A stretch of 64,000 bases of DNA from Klebsiella pneumoniae (lineage in GTDB: Bacteria; Pseudomonadota; Gammaproteobacteria; Eutrophobiales; Eutrophobiaceae). The stretch lies in contig CAMDWI010000017.1 in the NCBI GenBank assembly GCA_945878555.1, positions 1 through 64,000 of the forward strand. Reading direction: 5' to 3'. Of this stretch, positions 47,101 through 55,805 are shown piece after piece; position 1 is the first letter of the stretch, and each line of letters begins with the position of its first letter. Position numbers and translations under genes: made by a program. Below the pieces are notes generated by a model. The model ran no database searches, was not told the DNA's origin, and was given only the letters and a program-made list of their open reading frames with translations.

Positions 47101-47256
47101 CTTTATGATGATCTGCACCTGCGGTGCGGCGATGTCCGGAAAGGCATCAATAGGCAGGGTCCTGAAGGCCCACAGGCCAATTATAGTCAGGGCCACAGCA
47201 AGCAGCAGGATCATCAGTCGCTGCACCAGACAAAAACGTATCAAGGATGTAATCAT
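44164..47256 (-). CDS. czcA: CzcA-type heavy-metal RND efflux pump
   Basis: 1030 residues from the ATG at 47256; an upstream start would overlap czcB. RND architecture: 12 membrane helices and two large periplasmic loops. Visible are the family start LPIDAFPDIAAPQVQI, the TM4 segment GGLAIAIGVLVDAAVVVVENI with its proton-relay Asp, and the later PMDEGT and FGVAVLNGV blocks. With CzcB and CzcC it exports Zn, Co, Cd or Ni from periplasm and cytoplasm; the exact ion cannot be read. Confidence 0.94.
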   Translation of the reverse strand: MITSLIRFCLVQRLMILLLAVALTIIGLWAFRTLPIDAFPDIAAPQVQIIIKAPGLSPTEVESRITFPIEVEMQGIPRQTVLRSTTKHALSLVIIDFEDGTDIYWARQQVTERLNLVWSELPEGVEGGLGPITTPLGEGYMYRVEGDGYSNQELRRIQDWVIRPRLRTVDGVADVNSLGGDVKVFEVVANPESLIAYGLTLNDLETALKQNNRNAGGDRINRNNEILLVRTEGQLSGLEDIQSITVTNHNGTPVHISDVAEVRINSLTRYGAVTADGLGEVVTGLVLLLKGANSRSTVDGVKRELEALKPALPPGVQIVPFYDRTELVTSAVWTVEKALAEAVVLVLLVLIVMLGNLRAALTVAMILPLSVLFTFIMMRLFGVSANLMSLGGLAIAIGVLVDAAVVVVENIHTRLGQSSSHVSQLHLIYRATLEVATPVISGILIIIIVFLPLFSLTGLEGKMFTPLAVTISFALFGSLLLSLTVIPVLASLLMRHGGKEDAGRVQQILKSVYLPVMHWALEKRKTAVGGALVALVLAMALFPFIGKEFMPVMDEGTTVIIIEKLPSISLERSLELDEPYQKALMELPEVTGVVARTGADELRLDPMGLYQTDNFIMTKPRDEWTVSLEEFQEQLREKLDQFVGIAYAFTQPIDMRVSEMLTGVRATMAIKLYGDDFTVLEEKSRQIETVVNQVPGAVDVFRGQLSGQVYLEIEIQPQAIARFGINVEDINQLIEVAVGGRVVTEVIQGNQRIGVLLRYPDVARASPAAIGALWVESSDGEKIPLSSLATIREIDGPVMIARESAKRQVLVQANVEGRDVVGFVNEVRETVAREVQLPTGYYVTYGGQFENQQRAAARLGLVIPIAIALIFLMLFTTFRSLRQAGLIILNIPFALIGGVIGLFLSGLYMSVPASVGFITLFGVAVLNGVVMVTYFNQLRETGHSILQAVQEGAERRLRPVLMTALIASLGLMPLLFATGPGSELQRPLAVVVISGLFTSTLLTLILLPTLYAWIETRLEHKAQFTMEEHK

Positions 47257-47258
47257 GT

Positions 47259-48359
47259 CTATTCGCCACCCTGGTATTGCCAATGGGATTTGAGTTCTGC
47301 CACACCGCTGCTGACAATGGTCTCATTTGCGCCAATACCGCTGATTATCGGTATCCAGCCACTTGCCTCTATACCCGTTACCACCGCCACCGGCTCAAAA
47401 CGGTCCTCTGCCAACACCTTGAATATATAGTTCTGTTCACCCACCTGGAAAACTGCTCCGGCAGGTACCATCAACCCCTGACTGGCTATACCACTCAGCT
47501 TGATTTTGGCATACATGCCTGGCAGCAGTTTCCCTTCCGGATTATCCAGTACAATGCGACCGTCCAGCGTCTGACTTGTTGCATCAACCTCACCACCCAG
47601 GGATTCCAGTTTGCCGTGATACAACTGACCTGAACTGCCCTGCACGCTGATCTCGGCATTACCACCAATATTAACTTTCTCCAGGCTGGCGACCGGAATT
47701 TTAACCATTGCCCATAAGGAGCTGAGGTCAACTATGTGAAACGCCGGCTGTCCGGCGCTGAGTAGCTGGCCTGACTCAATCTCCACATCGGTGACCAGGC
47801 CATCAATAGGACTGGTCAGGTCAAATACCGCAAACTGGTTTGGCTGTACCGCCAATTGTTCTACCTGCTTGTCTGTGAGTCCGGTTAAGGACAACAAACG
47901 GCGTCGTGCAGCAAGAGTAGCGTCCGCGATTTTGTACTCGCTATCTACGCTAAGCCAACGGCTCTCAGCGACCACACCATCTTTCCATAACCCCTCAATA
48001 CGGGTCCGTTCGGACCGGGCCAGTTCATAACGGGCAAGTGCCTCCAGATAATCAGCCTGTGCCTGCCCTAGACTTTGACTATGCAAGCGTGCCAATATCT
48101 GGCCCTTACTGACCGTTTCATGCGCCACAACATCCAACGTCATCACAATACCTTCCACCACGGGTGCGACCCGGTGTGTTTTGCGTTGATCCGCGACAAG
48201 CATACCGTTCAGGTTAAGTGAAGTAAGTCCCTCGCGGCTATCCACAGTAATGGTGGACAGATTGACATTCACCAGTTGTGCCGGCGTGAGCTGCAGTTCC
48301 GCTGAAAATACCAGTATTGGTGCTAATAAAAATGACAAAACTATTAATTGTTTATTCAT
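47259..48359 (-). CDS. czcB: CzcB-type periplasmic adaptor
   Basis: 366 residues: a signal peptide, a biotinyl-lipoyl-like half (RVAPVVEGIVMTLDVVAHETVSKGQ), a helical hairpin (about 110-150), the second lipoyl half (LTSPIDGLVTDVEIESGQ) and a beta-barrel/membrane-proximal end. It links the CzcA pump to the CzcC outer-membrane channel. The stop is two bases before the czcA ATG. Confidence 0.93.
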   Translation of the reverse strand: MNKQLIVLSFLLAPILVFSAELQLTPAQLVNVNLSTITVDSREGLTSLNLNGMLVADQRKTHRVAPVVEGIVMTLDVVAHETVSKGQILARLHSQSLGQAQADYLEALARYELARSERTRIEGLWKDGVVAESRWLSVDSEYKIADATLAARRRLLSLTGLTDKQVEQLAVQPNQFAVFDLTSPIDGLVTDVEIESGQLLSAGQPAFHIVDLSSLWAMVKIPVASLEKVNIGGNAEISVQGSSGQLYHGKLESLGGEVDATSQTLDGRIVLDNPEGKLLPGMYAKIKLSGIASQGLMVPAGAVFQVGEQNYIFKVLAEDRFEPVAVVTGIEASGWIPIISGIGANETIVSSGVAELKSHWQYQGGE

Positions 48360-48371
48360 GATATATATCCT

Positions 48372-49664
48372 CTATTCAGTTGTAACCAGCGCTGTTCCTG
48401 CGGCAAGCCGCAATGCAGCAGCCTCCAGCCACGTCTCATGCAGCAGCACCAGATAGTGTTCGTGCGTACTGAAATATGTATTGTTTGCGTCAATCAAGGA
48501 AAACAGCTCAACTTCACCACTAGCATATCCCTGACGCGTCAGATCAAATATCTTTTGAGCAGGCTCTAACACACGCGTCCTGTATTGTTCACCTTGTAGA
48601 ATCAAGTGGTTAAGATGCTGATAACTTCGTTGCAAGTCACTGGTAATATCTCTTTCCAGTATCTGGAGTTCAGACTGTGCCTGTATCACTCTCCCCCTGA
48701 CTTCATTCAGTCGCCCGGTTTTACGGTCCCAAAGAGGTACACTGATAGAAATACCAATTCCAGTGATGTCTTGTCGACGCCCATTCAGGAAATCCCTTTC
48801 ACGGAACAGACGCAAGGTCGGCTCTGGAATTCGTTCCGCCCGGACCAGATTGACTCCAGAACGTGCGGCGTCCACCCGGTATCTTGCTGCCAGTATTACG
48901 GGATGCTCAGGCAAACCCGCCCTCAACGTCTCCAGAGCAGGGACAGATCCGAAAGGTTCGAGCGGTATCAGTTGTGGTATGACATCCGAGGGCTGTCCCA
49001 TATAAGCCAGAAACAATCCCAGCGCTTCCTCGTATTCACCTTCTCGTTCATCCAGCATCCGCTGCACCGACTCGCGGAGCACATCAATACGCAGTCGCTC
49101 CAGTTCGGACAGATCTTTTGCCTGCTCCCGTCGGCGTCCAGCTTCCTGAACTTCATCTGCAAGTTGCAAATATCGTCTTACCATACGCAATCGTTCCACC
49201 TCCATTTGTAAGGTGTGAAATCGTTGAGCTACCTGTGATTCCAGAAGTAAGTGTTGATAGCGAAGTTCTGCACGGGCCACGTCCAATTCTGCGCTGGCAA
49301 TAGATTGCTGATGCCCAAGCCGCCCATTGAACGGCAAAGACTGACTAAACTCGAATTGAGTCAAATCATTTCCTCCAGTGCCATCATCGATACCAATTTT
49401 ATCGTCAGCACTTAATTCGATCTGCGGATTCGACCATACCCCCGCTTGCTGCAGTGCACCTTGACGACTATCAACCTCAGCCTGCGATCTTTGTATTTCT
49501 GGTGCAATCTCAATGACGTGCCGAATACTATCTTCTAACGTCCAACCCACTTCCGGCGATTGAGCCATTGTCGATATGGGTGCGATATAGAACAAGGCAA
49601 ATACTAGTAATGCTGCCCAGCAGTTGCTTCGATACTCTAAGCAATAATCTTTCAACATTTCCAA
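48372..49664 (-). CDS. czcC: CzcC-type outer-membrane factor
   Basis: 430 residues of the TolC family: signal peptide (cut near TMA-QSP) and two long helical repeats with the family patterns (LEDSIRHVIEIAPEIQRSQAEV, NPQIELSADDK, FSQSLPFNGRLG, and later SISVPLWDRKTGR). It is the first gene of czcCBA. The outer-membrane channel releases the metals outside the cell. Confidence 0.92.
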   Translation of the reverse strand: MEMLKDYCLEYRSNCWAALLVFALFYIAPISTMAQSPEVGWTLEDSIRHVIEIAPEIQRSQAEVDSRQGALQQAGVWSNPQIELSADDKIGIDDGTGGNDLTQFEFSQSLPFNGRLGHQQSIASAELDVARAELRYQHLLLESQVAQRFHTLQMEVERLRMVRRYLQLADEVQEAGRRREQAKDLSELERLRIDVLRESVQRMLDEREGEYEEALGLFLAYMGQPSDVIPQLIPLEPFGSVPALETLRAGLPEHPVILAARYRVDAARSGVNLVRAERIPEPTLRLFRERDFLNGRRQDITGIGISISVPLWDRKTGRLNEVRGRVIQAQSELQILERDITSDLQRSYQHLNHLILQGEQYRTRVLEPAQKIFDLTRQGYASGEVELFSLIDANNTYFSTHEHYLVLLHETWLEAAALRLAAGTALVTTE

Positions 49665-49784
49665 CTCCTAACGTGGTGAGGTCAATTCGTCACCCACGAA
49701 AAATATCAGGAACAAAAGTTATACAGCATTACCTGTCACGGGAAAGAACAAGTCCGTGTAGGCAACACGATTGGAAAGCAAAGA

Positions 49785-50192
49785 TTAAACTGGAGGTGCG
49801 CGCAGAGGAGGAACGAGTCCGTAATATGACTTATAGTGGAAGTAATTTTGATGTAAAGACCACTGCCTGTTAATAACAATCAGGGCAGTCGGAAATAATG
49901 TAAAAATGAGGACAAATACTATAAAGGAAGGGCTGTGATCAAGATTACTTTTGACGATACCTTCCGGGGAAGTGTTTAGTTCATGAATATTTCCATTAGT
50001 TGTAGGGAGATCATCTGTATGTCCGTCTATCAGGGCATGTGAATCCATGACGTGTTCATGTTCTTGTGATATAGGAACTTCAGTATGATGCAAATGAAAA
50101 TGAAGCTGAAACGATAATTGTACAACCAGCGCCATCATCAGCAACCAGCTGACAGTTTGATAACGATATATGTACTTTCGCCAAGATGACAT
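49785..50192 (-). CDS. Small His-rich membrane protein upstream of czcCBA
   Basis: 135 residues: a helix at the N-terminus (about 13-30), a His-rich middle (FHLHHTEVPISQEHEHVMDSH) and a second helix (about 85-105), ending VPPLRAPPV. Proteins of this shape often precede Czc operons and may sense or hold metal in the periplasm. The specific function is unknown. Confidence 0.66.
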   Translation of the reverse strand: MSSWRKYIYRYQTVSWLLMMALVVQLSFQLHFHLHHTEVPISQEHEHVMDSHALIDGHTDDLPTTNGNIHELNTSPEGIVKSNLDHSPSFIVFVLIFTLFPTALIVINRQWSLHQNYFHYKSYYGLVPPLRAPPV

Positions 50193-50303
50193 GTAGAAAA
50201 TACTACATCTATTTCTCCAAAGAATCCACCATCTTATGCATTGTTGTGGTCCTTAATCCGACTGCCTGACAGGAAAGTACGTTGGTTATATGTTATGTAA
50301 CGA

Positions 50304-50489
50304 TTATATATGGCGCGGTCCAAACATAATTATGGCCATACCAAATAGAGCGACAGCCGACCCGATAAAGTCCCATGCAGTAGGCCGAACTGATTCAACT
50401 AACCAGAGCCATATTATGGCAACAAAGATATAAACACCACCGTATGCAGCATAGACACGACCTGCGGCAGTTGGATGCAAGGAGATGAT
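50304..50489 (-). pseudogene. ynfA: YnfA family gene, 3' fragment
   Basis: About 62 residues of the C-terminal half of a YnfA (UPF0060) membrane protein are intact: [20 protein letters not shown] and [21 protein letters not shown]. Upstream of LHPTAAGR the similarity stops and no YnfA N-terminus or start exists, so the gene is truncated. The next 370 bases (50490-50862) hold no gene I can support. Confidence 0.78.
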
Positions 50490-50862
50490 GATTTTGCATA
50501 AAAGGCGGCAACTAAAACAGCTAAAAGAGCCTGTAAATAATTCTGTGTAACTGCTCGATTAACGTTGTTCCGGGAATCTATCCGGAAACTCAATCATAAA
50601 ACGATTCAGTGCCGCATGCCAATGTCGTATCGGCATGTTCCATCGTTTGGACGCTGCTTCAACCGCCAGATATACCACCTTCAAGGTTTTTATTTCCTTC
50701 ACGTTCAGACTACGTCCTGCCGGTCCCCGTTTCTTCTGTCGGAACGCTTTGCCAATCTGTTATTGATAGAAATGTTAGCCACATTTGTCGTTTGGCTGAT
50801 GGGTCGTCCGGCGGAGGAGAAGCGCCTTCACTAGTTTTGTGTGTGATATCTGGCACATATTT

Positions 50863-51276
50863 CTAAGCATGCCCTACCAAGAACCGTTCAACTAGCTTGA
50901 CGTATCTCGGCCAAGGCATGATCGCTCCTCTTTCCCAAGCTCCCCATGTCCCCTCATCCACCCCAAGCTGCCGGGCAGCTTCCTTGATCGACCAGCCCAT
51001 CACGCGACGTTTGGCAAATAAACGCTCAGAAAGGTTTTTTGGCTCTGGGAAAGGATCATAGTCCAGGAACCGTATTATGACGGGCATGGACTCAATTGGC
51101 GGGGTTGTATGGCCATTCTCCCAGTTGAGGACTGTCCAAGGGTTGATACCTTGATGCTCGGCTGTCTGATTTTGAGTCAGTCTCAGTTCCAGCCGACGCT
51201 TTTTGACATGCTCTCCCAAGGTCTGTGGTTCAAAGTCAGTTTCATTTGGGTTCAATGACTTAAGCGTAATAGGCAA
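50863..51276 (-). CDS. Xre-type regulator at the right island end
   Basis: 137 residues from a TTG at 51276; an ATG at 51357 lies within comM and would only exist in the integrated form. Two helix-turn-helix regions are visible, LGEHVKKRRLELRLTQNQTAEHQG and KRRVMGWSIKEAARQLGVDEGTWG. It reads into the island. In a circular form it would lie immediately downstream of the serine recombinase and overlap its new 3' end. It may control excision, which is inference. Confidence 0.78.
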   Translation of the reverse strand: MPITLKSLNPNETDFEPQTLGEHVKKRRLELRLTQNQTAEHQGINPWTVLNWENGHTTPPIESMPVIIRFLDYDPFPEPKNLSERLFAKRRVMGWSIKEAARQLGVDEGTWGAWERGAIMPWPRYVKLVERFLVGHA

Positions 51277-51290
51277 AAACTGAAAAAGGC

Positions 51291-51303
51291 AACGCGACCC
51301 TGT
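51291..51303. other. attR: right junction of the comM island
   Basis: The island ends in AACGCGACC and comM resumes within CCCTGTCC. The shared bases CCCTG are at 51298-51302. Unlike attL there is no strong dyad around this junction. Confidence 0.85.
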
Positions 51304-51780
51304 CCTTGTGGCTATCTGGGCGATCCCGGCGGCAGGTGTCAATGCACTCAGGAACAAGTCCGGCGATACCGTTCCAGATTGTCAGGCCCCTTGCTCGACC
51401 GTATCGACATGCATATAGAAGTGCCGAATATGACCCAACACATCATGCCCGGCGCAAAAGCTGTCGCGTCTGAAACCAGTGCAGACGTGAGCAAACGAAT
51501 ACTGCAAGCGTATGACCGACAAATGCAACGGGTGGGCAAGACAAACAATCTAATGTCGAACCCCGAAATAGAACGATTCTGCTCACTCAGTAAGGAGCAG
51601 TACCAAATCCTGGAAAGCATCGTCACAAAATATAACCTGTCTGCGCGGGCATTGCATCGCATCCTGAAAGTGGCAAGAACCATTGCCGATCTCGAACATT
51701 CGCCTGATATTTTGACCCCACATCTGCATGAAGCCATCGGGTATCGCCGGCTGGATCGACTGCAACAGATGCTGAACTGA
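51301..51780 (+). pseudogene. comM: comM (yifB) 3' part
   Basis: 159 codons without a start, beginning Cys-Pro-Cys-Gly-Tyr-Leu-Gly-Asp. It carries the sensor-2/arginine part (SGPLLDRIDMHIEVP) and the C-terminal helical domain (LSARALHRILKVARTIADLE, LHEAIGYRRLD). It continues the frame of the left half at 11983-13023. It is very unlikely to be translated on its own. Confidence 0.94.
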
Positions 51781-52372
51781 TGAACTGCTGAGGATTAAAC
51801 TGGATAGCAAAAAGAATGGCTCTTCTAATAACTGCTGTTTCTCATGGAGCCACTAAAAAAGGCTAAACAATCACTGGTCAACTTTAAATCACTCCGGCCC
51901 CGTTTCTCTGGGAAAGCGAGGTATTTCTATACAGATATTTATTGGTAACCGTAAAGTAGACAACGAAATTGACTACATCGAGAATTTTATCAAGATTGCA
52001 AAAAGAGGATCCTCAATTAAGTTGTTTTTATTCGTTTATAAAAATAATTATTTTTAGTTTTGATAACGCTTGTTATGGGTATTTCATAAATAGAAAGTGG
52101 GCATAACTCCTCACTCTATTCTTCTTAATCAATAAAAGTTATGGGCTAAAACGAATGGCAAGAATATCAATTCTGCGGACCATTTAGATACCATGAAGTA
52201 GATTGTAGATGAGAACTGACACAGATAACAAAATTATTACTTTTGATAATACTGCTTATGATTGTTTCAATTAAATGGCATAAATTAATAGTAGTCATAG
52301 TTATGGAATGTCCATTGTCGAAACGATGAAGATAAATTACATTAGTCGAGTATATTATTGTGAAATCACGCT
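51781..52372 (+). other. Intergenic region right of comM
   Basis: 592 bases, AT-rich to the right. A frame with residues such as GISIQIFIGNRKVDNEIDY lacks a start and a known relative. It may be decayed coding sequence. It must also hold the promoter of the flippase gene at 52373, but no clear box is seen. Confidence 0.35.
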
Positions 52373-53896
52373 ATGCCCAACCGCACAATACAGGATGCCA
52401 GGCCCGCAGTAGCTAAGGGAGTTGCCTCGGTATTTTTGGCTAAAACTGGATCGGTGATTGAATTAATAACTCAACCCGCGTATTTATGGATGTTCGGCCT
52501 GGCAACATATGGGTTGTATTCTGTACTTTGGTCTCTGGTTAACGTAATTGAAAAAATCTTGGATTTGGCCATGACCAATGCCTTGCAGAGAATACTGCCA
52601 GATCAAACTAATGCAGACACGAGAGCGGCAACTATCAAGGGTGCTCTTGTGCTTGGTGTACTCCCGTGTATTGCCATTGCGCTCCTACTATCTGTTTCTG
52701 CGCACCTGATTACGCCGCTATTTAATGTTGCCGACAAAGACAGTCACCAACTTGAAATGGCGATTACGTTATTTGTGTGGGCCATACCTTTATGGGCTAC
52801 CGTGGAGATCACAACTTCCGCATTACGAGCCTGCAAGGCATTTGGACCAGAGATACGCTTGCGGCTTCTATGGGAACAAGTCATACGTCTGGTATTGGTA
52901 GTACTCTTCTGGATGGCAGGTTTTGACACATTGGCACTAGTATTAGCGCATCTTGCCTCACTGGTATTGACTGGCATACTGGCTTTACGTGCATTGAACA
53001 GGTATATCAGTCTGAAGCTTGTCTGGAATGCAGGCCTTTCCACTTCAATGTTGCGAGAGCTCCTGATTTCCGGTTTATCTATATTGCCTTTAAATATACT
53101 AGGGCGGACATTCTCTGATATGCCAATCATCATTCTCAATATTCTATTGCCGGGCGCTGCTGGCGCGAATGCCGCAGGACTTTATAGTTTGGCTCGCAAG
53201 GTGTCGAGTATTCCGCAATTAGTAGGGACTGTTTTTTCTCATGTTTTGGCCCCTGTCGCTGCATCTAGTGAAAATAGGGAGGTGGCTACAATTCAATCAC
53301 TGTATTCTTTTTCAATTCGTCTCTCAATATTGCTGTCATTACCTACTACCATAATCCTCATTATATATGCCGATTCACTACTGTCCCTATTTGTAACCGG
53401 GGCTGCTGCGGCATGGCCAATTGTTGTGATTCTCACTATCGCTCGGGGTTTCGAGTCAACTGTCGGTCCAGCCACAGCCATCCAGCAGGCCATCAGCCAC
53501 CGTGGCCTGCCAGTATTGAATGGCATTATTGGGTTGATTTCTGCTACTGTCGTAACACTGATCGCATTCCCGTTATACAGTACAATAGGTGTTGCACTGG
53601 GAGTTGCAACTGGACAGGTAATAATGGCTGCCCTGGCTGTCTGGCAATTATCCAGCATGGAGAATCTCCATGCGTACGATAGTACCTCCCTGAGGATATG
53701 CTCTGCGGCGCTTACTGCATGCTTGGCGATATTTGTTGCAGGAAGACTAACCTCTGTCGCACCGTCCTATATTCAAGGTAGCGTGGTCCTGTTGGTTTAT
53801 TTGATGACTATATGGTTCAGTTTACGCTTCGCACTACCGATCCATGATCGCCTGGTATTAGGTAAGCTCGGTCATCGCTTCAGACTCATATCATAA
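52373..53896 (+). CDS. Polysaccharide flippase (Wzx/MATE-like)
   Basis: 507 residues with about 12-14 membrane helices, of the polysaccharide-export flippase type (VASVFLAKTGSVIELITQPAYLW, ALQRILPDQ, LYSLARKVSSIPQLVGTVFSHVLAP). It would move a lipid-linked sugar across the inner membrane. It is not next to a polymerase, so it may work with the glycosyltransferase at 58547. The substrate is unknown. Confidence 0.8.
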   Translation: MPNRTIQDARPAVAKGVASVFLAKTGSVIELITQPAYLWMFGLATYGLYSVLWSLVNVIEKILDLAMTNALQRILPDQTNADTRAATIKGALVLGVLPCIAIALLLSVSAHLITPLFNVADKDSHQLEMAITLFVWAIPLWATVEITTSALRACKAFGPEIRLRLLWEQVIRLVLVVLFWMAGFDTLALVLAHLASLVLTGILALRALNRYISLKLVWNAGLSTSMLRELLISGLSILPLNILGRTFSDMPIIILNILLPGAAGANAAGLYSLARKVSSIPQLVGTVFSHVLAPVAASSENREVATIQSLYSFSIRLSILLSLPTTIILIIYADSLLSLFVTGAAAAWPIVVILTIARGFESTVGPATAIQQAISHRGLPVLNGIIGLISATVVTLIAFPLYSTIGVALGVATGQVIMAALAVWQLSSMENLHAYDSTSLRICSAALTACLAIFVAGRLTSVAPSYIQGSVVLLVYLMTIWFSLRFALPIHDRLVLGKLGHRFRLIS

Positions 53897-53921
53897 CGAG
53901 TTGAACACATAACTGCCTGGG

Positions 53922-55544
53922 CTAGTTTGCCCTGCACAAGGCGAGCATATCTTCATCCTTTTTATACAGGGCCGTTTTGACCTCGAACATACCAAGTACT
54001 GTATCGAACAGATTATCATGTGAGTATTTCAGATGACTTTGACCGTGCAGGCACTTTTTGTCCAGACCCAAATAATCCCGATACCCCTTTGACAGCCAGA
54101 ATAGCATGGGCACGTGGATTTGCTCATCGGGTGCGATAAAATACGGAAGTCCATGCAGGTATACGCCTTTTTCGCCCAGAGACTCGCCATGGTCAGACAA
54201 ATACAGCATCGCGGTATTGAATTCATCTGCACGCCTGTCCAGGATCTCTATCAATTGTGATAACACAAAGTCGGTATACAGGATGGTATTGTCGTAACTG
54301 TTGACAATCTCTTGCCTGCTACAGTCCTGTACCTCGACGATAGTACACTCCGGCGTAAATTGTCTGTAGGCTGCAGGATAGCGTCTGTAATAGGCCGGAC
54401 CATGGCTGCCCTTCTGATGCAACACTACCAGCAGATCATTGCTGTCATTCCGGATCAGATCCTCCAGCCCGTTCAACAGTATCTCATCATAACAATTGTC
54501 TTCCACGCAAAGCTGCGGGTGCTGGGCGAAATATAAATCTTCTGTCGTTACCCGGACGCACACACCCTTGCATCCAGCGTCATTGTCCCGCCAGTGTACA
54601 GTGACCCCGGCACGTACCAATACGTCCAGCAGATTTTCATACGTAAGGGGGTCAATATCATCAACCTCTGCACGGGAAAAATGAGAAAACATGCAGGGCA
54701 ATGATGCAGCAGTTGATGTCCCGCACGAATACACATTATCAAAATTGATTATGTCCGCACGCATTAAATGGGGATTAGTATTACGGGCATAGTTGTTCAG
54801 ACTGAAATTTGCTGCCCTTGCAGTCTCTCCCACTACCAGTACGACTACATTTCGTTTCCTGTCCTGAACTGTTCGGATTTGAACTGCATCCAATGCTATC
54901 TGATGCAATGCTACTTTGGGCTTGTTTAAACGTATAATATGCTTAGTTACTGAGACCAGGGGACAGATAGGATTGATCCGGCAGATCATGTCCCGGTTCT
55001 CGCGATAAACGATGACAAAATTTTTATATTGTACGAACGCAACCAGGCCAACAGAGACAAGTGCGGCCATCACCAACAGTGACCGACTGGCAATATTACT
55101 GATCATGGACGGATCGGCCAGTTTCAGATTCCATACTATGATGGAAGGAACCACCCCAAGAAGGAGAACATGCATCAACATGCCGGGAGATAATAACAGT
55201 TCCAGCACCTCGGCCCTGTCGGTCAAAAACATATTCCTGACCATGTCCTTGTCGATCAGGATGCCGTACTCGCCCATATAATAATCCGCCAGGGCCGCAA
55301 TCAGCAGAATCAAGATCAATACTGGTTTGAACACATATTTAAATGCGGTCAGACTGAGCAGAATAACCGTCACACCCACAATCGCGATAAATACTGAAAT
55401 GATAAACATCGTATTGACCGCTTCCGTCCTGCCGGACAGTTCAAACAGCTCGTTCCAGAACGCGGAATTATCAAACAACACAATAAATACAGCTGCACCC
55501 AGGGCAAGCTGCCAACTGCGGACGGTGTGTTTCAGTAACATCAT
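53922..55544 (-). CDS. eptA: Phosphoethanolamine transferase, EptA-like
   Basis: 540 residues: five N-terminal membrane helices (to about residue 185) and a periplasmic alkaline-phosphatase-like domain. The nucleophile Thr is in VVGETARAANFSLNNY (about residue 241), and the zinc/substrate segments YSCGTSTAASLPCMF, HQKGSHGPAYYRRYP and LSDHGESLGEKGVYLHG are intact. It adds phosphoethanolamine to lipid A and can raise polymyxin resistance. Paired cysteines are present as in the family. Confidence 0.93.
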   Translation of the reverse strand: MMLLKHTVRSWQLALGAAVFIVLFDNSAFWNELFELSGRTEAVNTMFIISVFIAIVGVTVILLSLTAFKYVFKPVLILILLIAALADYYMGEYGILIDKDMVRNMFLTDRAEVLELLLSPGMLMHVLLLGVVPSIIVWNLKLADPSMISNIASRSLLVMAALVSVGLVAFVQYKNFVIVYRENRDMICRINPICPLVSVTKHIIRLNKPKVALHQIALDAVQIRTVQDRKRNVVVLVVGETARAANFSLNNYARNTNPHLMRADIINFDNVYSCGTSTAASLPCMFSHFSRAEVDDIDPLTYENLLDVLVRAGVTVHWRDNDAGCKGVCVRVTTEDLYFAQHPQLCVEDNCYDEILLNGLEDLIRNDSNDLLVVLHQKGSHGPAYYRRYPAAYRQFTPECTIVEVQDCSRQEIVNSYDNTILYTDFVLSQLIEILDRRADEFNTAMLYLSDHGESLGEKGVYLHGLPYFIAPDEQIHVPMLFWLSKGYRDYLGLDKKCLHGQSHLKYSHDNLFDTVLGMFEVKTALYKKDEDMLALCRAN

Positions 55545-55805
55545 CCGAGGATTCTACAGGCAGTGCGCAGTCATGCGCCATCTTTCTATCTGAAAGCTAA
55601 TGTTCCTGAAAACGAAATATAATCAGTCATCAAACTCGCGATCCGTTTAACGATAATTTAACATTTCCCATTCAGATGTAAAATATTTCAAAAAAGTTGC
55701 TCCTGTTAAAATAGATAATTCCATTTATACTGTAGCGCGGAACAAAATAATAGTTCAGTTACAATTAGCATTAATCAGCGACAATATTGCCATAGAGGAG
55801 TAACT

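Larger units (their letters stand above)
13021..51300. mobile_element. 38.3-kb serine-recombinase island in comM
   Basis: Joining 13020 to 51301 restores comM in frame through the Met-Asn-Pro-Cys-Pro-Cys-Gly region. A serine recombinase is at the left edge and an Xre regulator at the right edge. Inside are a second serine recombinase, restriction-modification, antirestriction, several defence modules, RadC, two DNA-translocase ATPases and a metal-resistance block. I see no relaxase, pilus or mating-channel genes, so self-transfer is unlikely. The boundary is exact to within the shared CCCTG. Confidence 0.93.

Noticed and set aside
50565-50866. Frames between ynfA fragment and Xre gene
   Set aside because: Two overlapping frames of 85-89 residues have unlikely composition (many Cys, Arg, Ser) and no start signals or known domains.
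13021-51300. Island as a full integrative conjugative element
   Set aside because: The two TraG/HerA-like ATPases suggested it, but no relaxase, VirB4-type mating ATPase, pilin or channel genes are present.
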